A stretch of DNA of 64,000 nt, from the NCBI RefSeq assembly GCF_031200575.1, contig NZ_CP133597.1, positions 186,001 through 250,000 on the forward strand, read 5' to 3'. Below, piece after piece: positions 63,355 to 64,000 of this stretch; the stretch's first letter is position 1; each line of letters begins with the position of its first letter. Origin of the DNA: Ferroplasma sp. Its GTDB lineage: Archaea; Thermoplasmatota; Thermoplasmata; Thermoplasmatales; Thermoplasmataceae. Position numbers and translations under genes: made by a program. Below the pieces are notes generated by a model. It searched no databases and was not told where the DNA came from. It saw nothing but the letters and a program-made list of their open reading frames with translations.

Positions 63355-64000
63355 ATGCTAAAGCCCGTAAAGATGGTAAAGATCAGGGTTATCGGCCTGA
63401 ATACATACAAAAGCACCATAATAGATGATATGCACGACCTGAATGTAATTCAGATTGAAAATACAGATCAGGAGGTTGCAAAAATATTCAACGTCCCAAT
63501 TTCAAACAGCAACTATAAAATGCTTGCTGATAATTTATCTAAATTCAGGGGATTTTTATCCATTCTTCCAGAAAGGCCTGTAAGGGAAAAAAAGTATTTT
63601 TCATCGCAGGAGGAACTTTTAGACAGCATATCAAAAATAACCATAGCTGGAGAACTTTCCAGGCTCAAGGATGATGATGACAGGTATAATTCCGTAATAA
63701 GGGAAAGCCAGACTATTTTAAAGCCACTTGAGATTATATCAGGATTCGGGGAAGACCTGTCCATACTCAACAATGATTATGTGGAAAGCTTCATTATAGA
63801 AAGCAACCAGGAGAATAATAACCTAAGAACTGATTATTCAGTTGTCACCGATATGGGAAATGGGTATTCCATTGTTACAATCAACAGGAAAAATGAACCT
63901 GAATTTCTTTCATTGATTTCTTCAAAAACATATGGAATTATGAAAGTTCCTGAATTAAATGGCACAGTAAAAGATAATATTGCGACACAAAATAAAATTA
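63355..64000 (+). CDS. atpI: A-type ATP synthase subunit I (a), 3' end cut by window
   Basis: The first 215 codons. LKPVKMVKIRVIGLNTYKS is the usual opening of the subunit I soluble domain, which has long paired helices; the membrane domain with the proton channel lies beyond the window. AGTGAT at 63346-63351 and the atpH stop immediately precede the ATG. H and I at the end of the operon give the order K-E-C-F-A-B-D-x-H-I. Confidence 0.88.
   Translation, partial: MLKPVKMVKIRVIGLNTYKSTIIDDMHDLNVIQIENTDQEVAKIFNVPISNSNYKMLADNLSKFRGFLSILPERPVREKKYFSSQEELLDSISKITIAGELSRLKDDDDRYNSVIRESQTILKPLEIISGFGEDLSILNNDYVESFIIESNQENNNLRTDYSVVTDMGNGYSIVTINRKNEPEFLSLISSKTYGIMKVPELNGTVKDNIATQNKI

Overview
The window is a gene-dense, AT-rich stretch of an archaeal chromosome. 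Archaeal hallmarks are TBP, RpoK, aRF1, the small subunit of DNA polymerase D, tRNA-splicing endonuclease, an A-type ATP synthase and isopentenyl phosphate kinase. A VAT-type CDC48 AAA ATPase, a large two-repeat EndA, a lipoate-dependent 2-oxoacid dehydrogenase operon and very compact gene spacing point to the order Thermoplasmatales. The style is closest to Ferroplasma/Acidiplasma/Cuniculiplasma relatives; the genus is inferred, not proven. I see no insertion sequence, CRISPR array, rRNA or tRNA gene. This looks like ordinary core chromosome, with interest in its small genes, non-coding islands and regulatory layout.

Layout. 0-8.7 kb: a truncated MFS (phosphate-permease-like) gene, dihydropteroate synthase, then the tight operon lipA-E1alpha-E1beta-E2-E3-lipB, which encodes a 2-oxoacid dehydrogenase together with enzymes for making and attaching its lipoyl cofactor; a cobalamin adenosyltransferase follows on the other strand. 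8.7-19 kb: translation and transcription genes (rpoK, metG, hisS, rps2, endA), a sugar-nucleotide epimerase, an HPP membrane protein, a stand-alone AsnC ligand-binding domain, a K+ channel, the GMP synthase PPase subunit and a degenerate small GTPase. 19-30 kb: a LysN-like aminotransferase, a PPAT-NTPase fusion, TBP, truD, guaB, polymerase D small subunit, and several hypotheticals. 30-41 kb: a GC-richer intergenic island that may encode a structured RNA, an aconitase-family dehydratase pair, arsR-arsB, a homocitrate synthase-like gene, a BadF-type sugar kinase, a PadR-ABC exporter operon, and UMP kinase. 41-56 kb: aRF1, a second K+ channel, VAT, homoserine kinase coupled to cystathionine gamma-synthase, SOD, Ogg2, ThiI, FMN reductase, ipk-fni-zpr1 and another ABC exporter. 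57-64 kb: the A-type ATP synthase operon K-E-C-F-A-B-D-(35-aa membrane ORF)-H-I, cut by the window end in subunit I.

Gene expression signals are consistent throughout. First genes of operons usually start about 22-30 bases after the centre of a TATA box and lack a leader. Internal genes carry GGTGAT a few bases before the start, often placed so that the upstream protein ends in Gly-Asp followed by the stop. Overlaps of 1, 4 or 8 bases are frequent. These rules were used to choose several starts.

The best candidates for undescribed biology are the 35-aa membrane protein embedded in the ATP synthase operon (62924-63031) and the possible promoter-driven structured RNA at about 30307-30440. The lipoylation/dehydrogenase operon, the thrB-cystathionine synthase coupling and a GTPase that lacks its DxxG motif are also worth a second look.
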